DNA of 64,000 nt from Protofrankia sp963555925 (lineage in GTDB: Bacteria; Actinomycetota; Actinomycetes; Frankiales; Frankiaceae), in assembly GCA_963555925.1 (NCBI GenBank), contig CAUVXJ010000010.1, forward strand, positions 39,830-103,829, written 5' to 3'. Below the pieces are notes generated by a model. It was not told where the DNA came from, made no database searches, and was given only the letters and a program-made list of their open reading frames with translations. Of the stretch, positions 8,337-15,547 are shown in pieces. The position numbers and the translations under genes were made by a program. The first letter of the stretch is position 1; each line of letters opens with the position of its first letter.

Positions 8337-9590
8337 TTACCCCGCGGCGATCAGATCGCCGCACCACTGCTTGCCATCAGTGCCACCCCCGCCGGGTACC
8401 ACCTCGAAGGCCGTCCCCGCGTCGTTCACCCGCATGAAGAAGTAACACCGACTTATCTGGATGGAACTCGTCGCCATGTCGACGGTTTCCGCAAGCAGGC
8501 CGTCGGCATTGTAGTTGCGGACGGCCCGCAGCGACTGGATGAAGCCGTTCCGGGTGGGACAGTCGCCGGCGGCGGCCAGACCGCGGAGGAAGAGATCTGC
8601 CGTGATGTAGCCCATGACAGCGGTTCCCTGATCCGGCAGGTTGAGCTCGGGTGCATACTGCGCCATCGCGTTTCGGTATGAATCCAGGGCTGCGGAGTGT
8701 GCCTCGAACGGTGTGAAGCTGATGTAGACGGCCATGCCGGCGATGGAGGGGCCGAACTTCGGCAGTAGGGTCGGGTAGTAGCCGTCCGGGCCGAACGCGG
8801 CTTTGATCGGTACTCCGGCCGCCCGCGTCGCTTTGATCACGTTGGCGAGCCCGGTTCCCGAGATCGCGCCGACGATCACATCGGCGCCGCTGCGCCGGAT
8901 ATCGGCGGCGACGTGAGCCGGGTCGGTCGAATTCTCCGAGTAGTCGCCGGTGCCCACGACGCGGATACCCTGCGATGTGAGGCTGGCCGCAAGTTTCGAG
9001 GCTGCCATCCGGGACGATGCCCGCAGGGTACTTTCCAGCAGGTACGCTCGTGTGCCGCCGTTCTGTTTGGCGTACAGCCCGAACGCGCTCACGTTCGAGC
9101 CGTCGGCGTACGGGTTGGAGACGGCGAACATATTCGAATATTTGCCCCATGTCGGATCGGTGACGACACCGGAAACCGGGATGCCCTTGGTGCTGAGGTA
9201 CTCGGCTGAGCCGCTGACGAACGACGTCTCCTGAAGAAGCCCGAAAACACCGACGTTCTCGATGAGGTCGCGCGACGCGGTGAGGTTCTTGGTGGCGTCC
9301 GACTCGTCGTCGCGCCACTCGATGCTGATCTGCCGACCGTGGATGCCGCCGGCCGCGTTCGCCACGCCGATCCGCGCCTCGACGCCGCTGCGGATGGAGC
9401 GGAACACCCCTGCGAGGATGCCGGTGTTCGGGAAGACCAATCCGATCTTTAAGTTTTTCGCGGTGACACCGGGACTACTACACTCCGTTGCTGCCCCGCT
9501 AGACCCGGCTGTCGCGCACGCCGACGTCGTCAGCGCGACGATGAGGCCGGTGGTCGCGACGACGGCCCACACCTTCAGGGGACGATCCAT
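8337..9590 (-). CDS. Branched-chain amino acid-type ABC transporter substrate-binding lipoprotein
   Basis: The 417-residue protein is a LivK-type (type I) periplasmic binding protein. The leader ends in the lipobox TTSAC, giving lipidation at Cys25. The mature chain has the family pattern: KIGLVFPNTGILAGVFRSIRSG at the N-terminal lobe, NAAGGIHGRQISIEW, a hinge region around VFGLLQETSFVSG, and ADVIVGAISGTGLANVIKATR in the second lobe. The usual permease and ATPase genes are not adjacent, so it is an orphan receptor or serves a system elsewhere; such proteins in actinobacteria bind many ligands besides amino acids. Its upstream region is unusually AT-rich. Confidence 0.85.
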   Translation of the reverse strand: MDRPLKVWAVVATTGLIVALTTSACATAGSSGAATECSSPGVTAKNLKIGLVFPNTGILAGVFRSIRSGVEARIGVANAAGGIHGRQISIEWRDDESDATKNLTASRDLIENVGVFGLLQETSFVSGSAEYLSTKGIPVSGVVTDPTWGKYSNMFAVSNPYADGSNVSAFGLYAKQNGGTRAYLLESTLRASSRMAASKLAASLTSQGIRVVGTGDYSENSTDPAHVAADIRRSGADVIVGAISGTGLANVIKATRAAGVPIKAAFGPDGYYPTLLPKFGPSIAGMAVYISFTPFEAHSAALDSYRNAMAQYAPELNLPDQGTAVMGYITADLFLRGLAAAGDCPTRNGFIQSLRAVRNYNADGLLAETVDMATSSIQISRCYFFMRVNDAGTAFEVVPGGGGTDGKQWCGDLIAAG

Positions 9591-9602
9591 AGCGCTCGCA
9601 AT

Positions 9603-9658
9603 CCGTTACTATAGGTATATTTTCAAAATAATTGTTTTTTTTATCATAGGAGACATCG
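9603..9658 (-). promoter_or_regulatory. AT-rich upstream region of the binding-protein gene
   Basis: About 55 bp with long A/T runs (TATTTTCAAAATAATTG, then eight T) sit just upstream of the minus-strand start at 9590, in a genome that is otherwise very GC-rich. It is likely the promoter region and a candidate binding site for Lsr2-like AT-specific silencers. No -35/-10 pair can be assigned with confidence. A TCTGGA hexamer repeat (four units, 9709-9732) follows. Confidence 0.35.
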
Positions 9659-9795
9659 TTGACTATCGGCGGGTCTGCCGATAGCGGATCCGATCCATCC
9701 TGTTGCTGTCTGGATCTGGATCTGGATCTGAATCCGGCGTACCGGCTCGGCGTTGTGACTTGACAGAGACTGCATAGTGACTGCATATTGTAGTC

Positions 9796-10086
9796 ATGAC
9801 CGTTATCTTGACGATCCGGGATGTGCCCGATGACGTAAGGGACGCGCTGAGTCAGGATGCCCGGCGGCGTTCTCAGTCTCTCCAGGCATTCCTCCTGGGT
9901 GTCCTTACCCGTCAGGCGCAGTTCAGCCGGAACCAGCAGCTCTTGACTACGATCGAGCGCGAGTTGACCGACGAGGGCGGGGCCGGTACAGATGTCCCGG
10001 ATGCGGCAGAAGTACTGGAGTCAGCTCGAGCCGGACGGGGCGAGCGGGGCTCGCATCCTTCAGCGGGGGTCAACGGTGTGGCGTGA
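9796..10086 (+). CDS. Type II antitoxin, ribbon-helix-helix (VapB/FitA-like)
   Basis: A 96-residue protein with the N-terminal pattern MTVILTIRDVPDDVRDALSQDARRRSQSLQAFLLG, matching FitA/VapB-like RHH antitoxins that bind DNA as dimers with the beta strand VILTIRDVP. The C-terminal half (DEGGAGTDVPDAAEVLESARAGRG) is the part that would wrap the toxin. It overlaps the PIN toxin gene by 4 bases (GTGA), so the pair is translationally coupled. Such modules repress their own promoter, here probably the AT-leaning stretch just upstream of 9796. Confidence 0.85.
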   Translation: MTVILTIRDVPDDVRDALSQDARRRSQSLQAFLLGVLTRQAQFSRNQQLLTTIERELTDEGGAGTDVPDAAEVLESARAGRGERGSHPSAGVNGVA

Positions 10087-10478
10087 TCGTTGTTGACGCC
10101 TCCGTCCTGGCGAACATGCTTGTCTATGCCGACGTGCGAGGGCGCCGGGCGAGAGCGGTGCTGGGGCGGGACACCGAGTGGGCGGCGCCTGAACACTGGA
10201 AGGTGGACGTGTTCTCCGTGATGCGGGGGCTCACTCTCGGGAAGAAGATCAGCGAAGAACAGGCGCGTCGCGCCGTCGCACGTATTCCTCACCTTGGGGT
10301 AGATCACGTCCCTGTCGATGTACTGCTACCGAGAATGTGGCAGCTCCGGGAAGGGATCAGCGCCTACGCCGCCGCCTATGTCGCCCTCGCGGAGGCGCGT
10401 GACCTCACCCTCGTGACCTCTGACGGTCGCCTGGCGCGTGCGGCGACATCCTTCTGCAGTGTGACGCTGGTGGGGTAG
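10083..10478 (+). CDS. VapC-type PIN-domain ribonuclease toxin
   Basis: The 131-residue protein starts at GTG 10083, overlapping the antitoxin stop. It has the PIN-domain acidic residues: Asp in MIVVDASVLANML, Glu in WAAPEHWKVDV, and Asp in LTLVTSDGRLARAA. PIN toxins cleave RNA with bound Mg or Mn and are neutralised by the upstream antitoxin. The length is normal for VapC. Its 3' end overlaps the convergent DUF3037 gene by 74 bp, which suggests that the module was inserted or compacted against that gene. Confidence 0.88.
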   Translation: MIVVDASVLANMLVYADVRGRRARAVLGRDTEWAAPEHWKVDVFSVMRGLTLGKKISEEQARRAVARIPHLGVDHVPVDVLLPRMWQLREGISAYAAAYVALAEARDLTLVTSDGRLARAATSFCSVTLVG

Positions 10479-10869
10479 GGACCGGGCCGGGACGGTCGAC
10501 GAGCAGCGTGACGAGCCGGCTCAGTTCGGCAACCGGGTCGTCGGTGAGACCGCTGTGCACCTGCGATGTCTGCACGATCGTGCTCCGTGGTGACGTCAGC
10601 CACCGGAACCGCTCACCCGGCGGCAGCGCGCCGGCCGGGCCCGCCGCCGGTCCGCCCATGCACACCCGCTCGAGCGCGGCGAGGTTCGCGGACACCACGG
10701 TGTGGTCGAGGAACGGGTCGAGGGCAGCCAGCCGGTCGGCGTCCACCACGCACCGGGCCTGCAGGTAGCCGGCGCGCTGGCACCACAACACCACCCCGAC
10801 GTTCACACACTCACCGCGTTCGACCCTCGGGACGACCCGCACCACGGCGTACTCGAACAGGTCAGCCAC
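10405..10869 (-). CDS. DUF3037 family protein
   Basis: The 154-residue protein begins MADLFEYAVVRVVPRVERGECVNVGVVLWCQ, the recognisable DUF3037 signature. It lies directly downstream of a HipA-like kinase gene with an 8-base overlap, the common arrangement for this pair in actinobacteria. Function is unknown; the constant pairing suggests a partner or modulator of the kinase. The last 30 or so residues (after LVTLLVDRPGP) run antisense into vapC and are longer than I would expect, so the native stop may have been lost. Confidence 0.8.
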   Translation of the reverse strand: MADLFEYAVVRVVPRVERGECVNVGVVLWCQRAGYLQARCVVDADRLAALDPFLDHTVVSANLAALERVCMGGPAAGPAGALPPGERFRWLTSPRSTIVQTSQVHSGLTDDPVAELSRLVTLLVDRPGPVPTPPASHCRRMSPHAPGDRQRSRG

Positions 10870-11719
10870 CGCGGGTCTCCCGCAACCACGCCGGCGGTCC
10901 GTCCAGCGGTCCGCCCGGCAGGTTGCCCGCCCGGTTGGTGCGCTGGTTGTCCGGTCGGGCCGCCGGCGGGTCGTCGAGGTCCACCGACAGCGTCATCGCG
11001 CGCAACCACGGCCGGTCACCGCCGACCCGGGCGAGCAGCCAGTCGACGTAGACCTCCGGGGTGACGTCCAGCCACGCCGGCGGGACTTGGGCGAGCACGT
11101 CGCCCAGCAGGTCCGCCTGGACGAGTGGGGCGAGCTCCGCGTCCGCGGCTGTCAGGGCGTCGGCTCCGGGCAGCAGCACGTGCTCCTGCCAGCGCGGCAG
11201 CACCCGGTCGACCGCGCCGGCCGCCCCGGACCAGTTGTGGTGTACGTACAGCGCCGCGCCGTGGTCGATGAGCCAGAGCCGCTTGCCCCAGACGAGTAGG
11301 TTCGGGTTCCGCCACGACCTGTCCACGTTCAGGGTCAGCGCGTCCAGCCAGAGCACCCGGGCGGCGAGGGCCGCGTCGACCTGGAAGGCGAGTGGATCGT
11401 AGGTGATGGAACCGGGCAGGTAGTCCATGCCGAGGTTGCTGCCCGCGCTGGCTCGCAGCAGCTCCTGGATCTCCTGATCCGGCTCGGTGCGGCCAAGCTG
11501 CGGGTCGAGGTCGATCACGACCAGTTCGGGCACGGGCAACCCCAGCGCCCGAGCGAGTTCGCCCACTACGACCTCGGCGACGAGCGCCTTGGGACCCTGG
11601 CCCGCTCCCCGGAACTTCACCACCCACGTGCCGAGGTCGTCGCCCTCCATGAGGCCGGGCAGGCTGCCGCCCTCCCGCAGCGGGGTGGCGTAGCGGGTCG
11701 CCGTCACGGCACGCAACAT
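10862..11719 (-). CDS. HipA-like Ser/Thr kinase family protein
   Basis: The 285-residue protein is a short HipA relative. Near the N-terminus TWVVKFRGAGQGPKALVAEVVVGELARALGLPVPE gives the beta strand with the ATP-binding Lys and the following helix. NVDRSWRNPNLLVW carries the catalytic-loop-like N-D-R-x-x-x-N-P-N and LWLIDHGAAL the metal-binding D-H-G. Classic HipA toxins are about 440 residues with a HipB partner; this shorter type pairs instead with DUF3037. It may phosphorylate a protein or tRNA synthetase, but no substrate is known. Confidence 0.8.
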   Translation of the reverse strand: MLRAVTATRYATPLREGGSLPGLMEGDDLGTWVVKFRGAGQGPKALVAEVVVGELARALGLPVPELVVIDLDPQLGRTEPDQEIQELLRASAGSNLGMDYLPGSITYDPLAFQVDAALAARVLWLDALTLNVDRSWRNPNLLVWGKRLWLIDHGAALYVHHNWSGAAGAVDRVLPRWQEHVLLPGADALTAADAELAPLVQADLLGDVLAQVPPAWLDVTPEVYVDWLLARVGGDRPWLRAMTLSVDLDDPPAARPDNQRTNRAGNLPGGPLDGPPAWLRETRGG

Positions 11720-11881
11720 ACGGATCAGTGTGGGCGCTGGTGCCCCTGCCCGCGTCAGGGGGCCTGTGCTGCGGGACGACCCAAAGGACGACTACGAGAT
11801 GCTGCAGATCCAGACCGTGCCTACCCTGCGCCAAGCTGCTCGATCTGGCTGTGGGGATGCCGGGCGAGGTTGACCGCTTCG

Positions 11882-11987
11882 ACGAGAAGATCATCGTGTC
11901 GTTGGCTGTACCGCCGTGACGAGTGGAAGGTTGACATCCCAGAAAGCTACAAATCGGACACAGGATGTACGTTTACCTTCCACTCGT
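11882..11987. repeat. Hairpin repeat family 2, copy 2, with 37-bp upstream extension
   Basis: The 69-bp unit is at 11919-11987. The 37 bp before it (ACGAGAAGATCATCGTGTCG onwards) are also present before copy 3 (14369-14405) but not before copy 1. Copies 2 and 3 are therefore a direct repeat of about 106 bp that brackets the whole FMN-reductase/toxin segment. Confidence 0.85.
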
Positions 11988-12124
11988 GGCCGGGACGGCG
12001 CGAAGGTTCCGGTGAGGTCGACCGCCTTGGCGCGGAGCGCACGTGCTCGATTTCACGGACGTAGGTGGGCCAGGCAAACGTCTCGCCGCCATCGGCGTTG
12101 ACCGCGGTCGTCCACGACAGCGCG

Positions 12125-12384
12125 GACGACGGCATCCGCGGCACTGATGCGGGCACGCAGGTCGGCGACAGCGGGCGGGACGGGCTCCCGATCATCATCC
12201 GGGTTGAACTGCGGTAGGCCACCCATCCCGCCGTAGACATCGGCCATCAGGCCATCAGGCCATCAGGCCATCAGGCCGTCGGGCCGTCGGGCGCGACGGC
12301 CTGCGCCGTGCGAAGGAGTGCCGCGTTCGTAGACCCCGCGCGAAGGCTGCCGCAGATCATCAGAAGGTGATAGGTCCCTGCCAC
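12125..12384 (-). pseudogene. Broken duplicate of the NAD(P)H-dependent FMN reductase gene
   Basis: The segment is nearly identical to the first 40% of the intact gene at 13734-14354, including the GTG start position (12384). An 8-bp repeat has grown from two units in the intact gene to six here, a gain of 32 bp that shifts the frame after AQAVAPDG. The similarity stops at about 12125, in the middle of SAADAVV, after which the sequence is unrelated. It is a truncated and frameshifted copy. Confidence 0.85.
12242..12289. repeat. Octamer tandem repeat, six units
   Basis: GGCCATCA four times, then GGCCGTCG twice. The intact reductase gene has only two units at the same place, so this array expanded after duplication. 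Confidence 0.9.
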
Positions 12385-12540
12385 GACATCAGGCTAGGAG
12401 GCGGTACCAGGCGTGGGTCTGGCCGCCAGGTCGTGCGGCCTTCGGCCGTGAACCCGATGACGAGCAGGTGGCAAGCCTGTAACCCGTTGCCGTCACGTCT
12501 GCCCCGGGTTACAGTTGTTTCCGATACTGGGGAGGGTGTG

Positions 12541-13011
12541 ATGGGGGAGGGTGTGATGGGGAGGCCGGGTGTGCTGATCGGCACGGAGCGGATCGAGCCG
12601 ACCCATGATGATCGGGAGTCGGTCACCGCGGCCCAAGCGGCCGTGACCGCGGCGGTCGGTGCCGAGGTGGTCCTGAAACTTGCCGACGGCACCTATGTGC
12701 CCCTTCCGCCCGCGCTCACCCGGCTGGTTGCGGCTTCTCTCCGCGAGCTGGCAGCCGGTCACGCCGTCACCATGCTGCCGTCCGAGGCGTTGTTGAGCCC
12801 CGCGGAGGCCGGCGAACTCCTGGGGTTGTCGCGGCCTTTCGTGAGCCGGCTGCTCGATGCCGGAGAGATCCCCTCCGAGCGACTCCCCGGGAGCCGGCAC
12901 CGTAGGGTGCGCCTGTCCGACGTTCTCGCCTTCCAGCAACGGCGCGAGTCCAGGCGGGAGGGTCGGCGGGCCATCGCCGAGGCGGCCGACGCGGCCGGCA
13001 TCTCGTACTGA
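12541..13011 (+). CDS. Excisionase-type HTH antitoxin
   Basis: From the ATG at 12541 the protein has 156 residues; ATG 12556 is an alternative, and the two lie in an imperfect 15-bp tandem repeat (GGGGGAGGGTGTGAT). The C-terminal part (LSPAEAGELLGLSRPFVSRLLDAGEIPSERLPGSRHRRVRLSDVLAFQQ) is an HTH_17/excisionase DNA-binding domain. The N-terminal part includes VVLKLADGTYVPLPPALTRLV. It is followed 21 bp later by a PIN-domain gene. HTH-excisionase plus PIN pairs are known toxin-antitoxin modules, so the likely job is DNA-binding antitoxin and autorepressor. Confidence 0.8.
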   Translation: MGEGVMGRPGVLIGTERIEPTHDDRESVTAAQAAVTAAVGAEVVLKLADGTYVPLPPALTRLVAASLRELAAGHAVTMLPSEALLSPAEAGELLGLSRPFVSRLLDAGEIPSERLPGSRHRRVRLSDVLAFQQRRESRREGRRAIAEAADAAGISY

Positions 13012-13032
13012 CCGGCCGAGGCACTCTTGTCC

Positions 13033-13623
13033 ATGATGCGGGTATTCGTCGATACGAACGTACTCTTCCCGTTTTCCGTCATGGATCTCATGCTCGCGCT
13101 CACCGAGGACGGCATCCACAACATTCTCTGGACCGATGCGCTCCTGGAGGAGTGGGAACGGGTCATCGTGCGTTCGGGGCGGCGGTCGTTGTCCTCGGCG
13201 GCCGCAATCACCGCGGCGGTGCGGAAATTCTTCCCCGAGTCGGAGGTTCCGTTTGGCGAATTTGCCGATCTCATCACCGGCATGCCCGGAAAAGATCCGG
13301 ATGACCGCGTCCACATGGCAGCAGCGGTCGCCGGGCACGCAACACATATCATTACCTACAACGTATCGGCCGCGCCGTCCGGCCCCGCGACGCCGCGCCC
13401 CCTATTGCCGGTCGCTCTTAGTCGCGACCTCGCGGTTCAGTCGACGGTGCCGGCCGGCCAGGACCAGTCCGAACGCGCCCGCACCGAGCCTGGCGCCCAG
13501 CCCGTAGCCGGGGAGCGCCGCAGCTACCTGCGCCCGGTCAACAATCACGGTGTAGGAGACGCTGCACGTCGGCGTACACCGTCCACCGCTGCGAACCTAC
13601 TCGTTCCCCCCGACACGATGTGA
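13033..13623 (+). CDS. PIN-domain toxin with C-terminus replaced by repeat sequence
   Basis: I place the start at ATG 13033 (TTG 13027 and ATG 13036 are alternatives). The first 110 residues are a PIN domain of the type paired with HTH antitoxins: MRVFVDTNVLFPFSVMDLM, TDALLEEWERVI, and GKDPDDRVHMAAAVAGHATHIITYN. After ITYN a normal protein would continue with a short end such as L-x-D-F; here the frame runs into a piece of foldback repeat family 1 (13381-13420) and then antisense through a kinase fragment to a chance stop. The toxin has probably lost its last strand and may be inactive. Confidence 0.7.
   Translation: MMRVFVDTNVLFPFSVMDLMLALTEDGIHNILWTDALLEEWERVIVRSGRRSLSSAAAITAAVRKFFPESEVPFGEFADLITGMPGKDPDDRVHMAAAVAGHATHIITYNVSAAPSGPATPRPLLPVALSRDLAVQSTVPAGQDQSERARTEPGAQPVAGERRSYLRPVNNHGVGDAARRRTPSTAANLLVPPDTM
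13381..13420. repeat. Foldback repeat family 1, partial copy D
   Basis: About 40 bp match one end of the family, reading inward to the terminal CCTATTGCCGGTCGCTCTTA. The other end is missing. It sits exactly between a PIN gene that lost its 3' end and a kinase gene that lost everything after its start, so it marks a recombination or deletion junction. Confidence 0.8.
13402..13548 (-). pseudogene. N-terminal fragment of a Ser/Thr protein kinase
   Basis: Read on minus from GTG 13548, the frame gives VIVDRAQVAAALPGY, then GLGARLGAGAFGLVLAGR and RHRRLNREVA. This is the start of a Hanks-type kinase: the glycine-rich loop GAGAFG and the strand leading to the ATP-binding lysine. The frame then enters the foldback repeat and stops at TAG (13402-13404), so the catalytic Lys and everything beyond are gone. 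The gene fragment cannot encode an active kinase. Confidence 0.75.
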
Positions 13624-13733
13624 AACTGTAGACGCGTCCCCATCAGTGTGCATTCACCGAATGTCGGGTCCGAGTCGGGATGCTCCGGGCAGCCCACCAT
13701 CGACAGCCGTGTCGGGAGCCGATCCGGCACACG

Positions 13734-14354
13734 CTACGGACCGTTCGGCGACGGCCCGGAGTCCGGTGGGTCGAGCGGGTCAAGCGGGTCGCAGATGCCG
13801 GTCGGCTTGTCGGTGCCGTCGAGGTGCCTGGCCAGGGCGTTGAGAACGTCGAGTACGTTCGCCCGGATCTCCGGGTCGTTGATCATCCCGTCGGGGCCGA
13901 TGGCGTGTCGGGGTATGGGACGGTGGGTGCACGCTTCTTCGATGAGGTCGGCACCGACGTAGCCAAGGACGGTGCGCAGCGACGCGTGGGCGTGGACGGC
14001 GCCTGTGGTGGTGGAGACGTTGATCCACGCTGCGTGCTTTCGATACAGCTCACCGCTTCCGACGGTCCAGTCGAGGAGGTTCTTGAGTGATCCCGGGAGG
14101 CCGCCGGCATACTCCGGCGTACAGAAGACGACGGCGTCCGCGGCACTGATGCGGGCACGCAGGTCGGCGACAGCGGGCGGGACGGGCTCCCGATCATCAT
14201 CCGGGTTGAACTGCGGTAGGCCACCCATCCCGCCGTAGACATCGGCCATTAGGCCGTCGGGCGCGACGGCCTGCGCGGTGCGAAGGAGCGCCGCGTTCGT
14301 AGACCCCGCGCGAAGGCTGCCGCAGATCATCAGAAGGTGATAGGTCCCTGCCAC
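13734..14354 (-). CDS. NAD(P)H-dependent FMN reductase family protein
   Basis: The 206-residue protein starts at GTG 14354. It has a flavodoxin-like fold signature: LLMICGSLRAGSTNAALLRTA (phosphate-binding loop GSLRxGSxN, residues 12-20) and AADAVVFCTPEYAGGLPGSLKNLLDW (PEYxxGxPGxLKNxxDW, about 76-101). Enzymes of the YieF/ChrR-like FMN_red family reduce FMN, quinones or metal ions with NAD(P)H. The last 30 residues are a low-complexity tail (DPLDPLDPP) encoded by a 9-bp repeat. A broken duplicate lies 2 kb to the left. Upstream (right) it abuts the 106-bp repeat. Confidence 0.88.
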   Translation of the reverse strand: MAGTYHLLMICGSLRAGSTNAALLRTAQAVAPDGLMADVYGGMGGLPQFNPDDDREPVPPAVADLRARISAADAVVFCTPEYAGGLPGSLKNLLDWTVGSGELYRKHAAWINVSTTTGAVHAHASLRTVLGYVGADLIEEACTHRPIPRHAIGPDGMINDPEIRANVLDVLNALARHLDGTDKPTGICDPLDPLDPPDSGPSPNGP

Positions 14355-14368
14355 GACATCAGCCTAGA

Positions 14369-14474
14369 ACGAGAAGATCATCGTGTCGTTGGCTGTACCG
14401 CCGTGACGAGTGGAAGGTTGACATCCCAGAAAGCCACAAATCGGACACAGGATGTACGTCTATCTTCCACTCGT
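14369..14474. repeat. Hairpin repeat family 2, copy 3, with 37-bp extension
   Basis: The hairpin unit is 14406-14474 and the shared extension 14369-14405. The unit ends 10-15 bp from the FMN reductase start region and is followed directly by a hexamer array. See the copy at 11882-11987. Confidence 0.85.
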
Positions 14475-14510
14475 GCCGTGGCCGTGGCCGTGGCCGTGGC
14501 CGTGGCCGTG
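14475..14510. repeat. GCCGTG hexamer array, six units
   Basis: Six perfect GCCGTG units abut the right end of the family 2 hairpin. No gene is supported between this array and the lipoprotein start at 14634. Confidence 0.9.
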
Positions 14511-14633
14511 GTGTGGGCGGCTTGATGAGCCAAGGCGATATCCAGACTGGTGTCGAACTGGCGACAGTCCGCAACCATGTTGTGACCCCGGCGTCTTTTA
14601 TTGAAGGAACACCGACGGGGCACCTGGGGGCCG

Positions 14634-15413
14634 ATGATGTACAGTTCGCGATCTATAGCACCGCTGGCAGCGGTTGCGTTTCTCGCCGTATTCCTGCCCG
14701 GATGCGGCCCCATCGCATCGCAGGCGAGCGGCGGGAAACCGACCGCCGGCCAGGCCAGCGTGCAGCCGGCCGCCAGCGCAGGTGACACGTCGAACGCTCC
14801 GTCCACGCAGCCGGCCACACAGCCCGCCACCCGGCCTACCTCCACTTCTGTCGCGACGTCCGCCGGCCCGGCCCGGCCCGCACGTGACGGGGACGTCGAC
14901 GGTGACGGCAGGCCGGACCAGGTGACCTTGTCCGCCGGGGGAGCGCTGGCCGTGCACTACTCGGGCGGCGGCAGCGACGTGGTGAACCTGGGCCAGGGGA
15001 CGGCGGGCGACCAGAAGCTGCTCGGTGCGGTGGACGCCGACAACGACGGCCACGCCGAGGTGTTCGTCCGCATGATCATGGGAGCCTCGGCGCAGATCGA
15101 CACGGTGCTGCGCTACGTCGAGGGGCATCTTCGCCAGGTGACGACGGACGGGAAGCCGGCGAGCCTCGGCTACGGCGCCAGCGTGCGTAACCAGTTCACC
15201 TGGGCGTGCCAGCCGCCGACAGCCGCGATCGTGCAGGCGTCCAGCACGTCCAACGACAACGACCAGAGTTTTCAGGGCGAGGTACGTCGGTACCGGTTCG
15301 CGGGCAGCACGATGGTCCTGATATCCCGGCAGGCATTCTCCATCCGGGCGAACGCGCCGATCCCGGGCATGCCGACAGGGCCCGGGTGCGGATCGCTCGT
15401 CCTAGCGCCGTAG
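14634..15413 (+). CDS. Lipoprotein with FG-GAP/VCBS-like DxDGDGxxD motifs
   Basis: From ATG 14634 (GGGGG a few bases upstream) the protein has 259 residues. The leader MMYSSRSIAPLAAVAFLAVFLPGC ends in a lipobox. A Thr/Ala/Pro-rich linker (about 30-75) leads to DGDVDGDGRPDQVTL and GAVDADNDGHAEVFV, two calcium-binding-type repeats as in FG-GAP/VCBS proteins. The C-terminal half is a beta-rich domain with two Cys (WACQPP and GPGCGS) that could form a disulphide. Location is the outer face of the membrane; function unknown. Confidence 0.75.
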   Translation: MMYSSRSIAPLAAVAFLAVFLPGCGPIASQASGGKPTAGQASVQPAASAGDTSNAPSTQPATQPATRPTSTSVATSAGPARPARDGDVDGDGRPDQVTLSAGGALAVHYSGGGSDVVNLGQGTAGDQKLLGAVDADNDGHAEVFVRMIMGASAQIDTVLRYVEGHLRQVTTDGKPASLGYGASVRNQFTWACQPPTAAIVQASSTSNDNDQSFQGEVRRYRFAGSTMVLISRQAFSIRANAPIPGMPTGPGCGSLVLAP

Positions 15414-15481
15414 ATCCGAGGCGCTGCGCGTCCGGCGGCCCACGAGACGCCGGGTATCTGGCACCGGGGCGCGGCGCATGG

Positions 15482-15547
15482 CGCTACGATGCGACTAGGT
15501 GTTGACGCAATCGGTCATCGTCTGACCCCTCGGTCGGAAGGACCTGC
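15482..15547 (+). promoter_or_regulatory. Leader element A, shared with the binding-protein gene
   Basis: From CGCTACGATG to the start region AAGGACCTG-CGTGG this 65-bp stretch matches 18441-18510 in order and spacing (identical blocks CGCTACGATG, TCGGTCATC, TCGGT, AAGGACCTG, CGTGG). It contains ACGATG/CATCGT and GGTCA/TGACC pairings and runs directly into the GTG start at 15548. A common regulator site or RNA leader is likely. Confidence 0.55.

Larger units (their letters stand above)
11720..12540. other. Repeat-filled region with gene remnants
   Basis: No intact gene is seen in these 820 bp. From left to right: a short plus-strand frame of unclear origin (11776-11877, reading DDPKDDYEMLQIQTVPTLRQ), a 106-bp repeat that includes hairpin family 2 copy 2, a broken copy of the FMN reductase gene, and an octamer array. 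The last 150 bp before the HTH gene show nothing clear. Confidence 0.6.

Noticed and set aside
15482..15547. Known SAM or TPP riboswitch
   Set aside because: I could not find the conserved core of any riboswitch class I can recall; only similarity to the second leader is supported.
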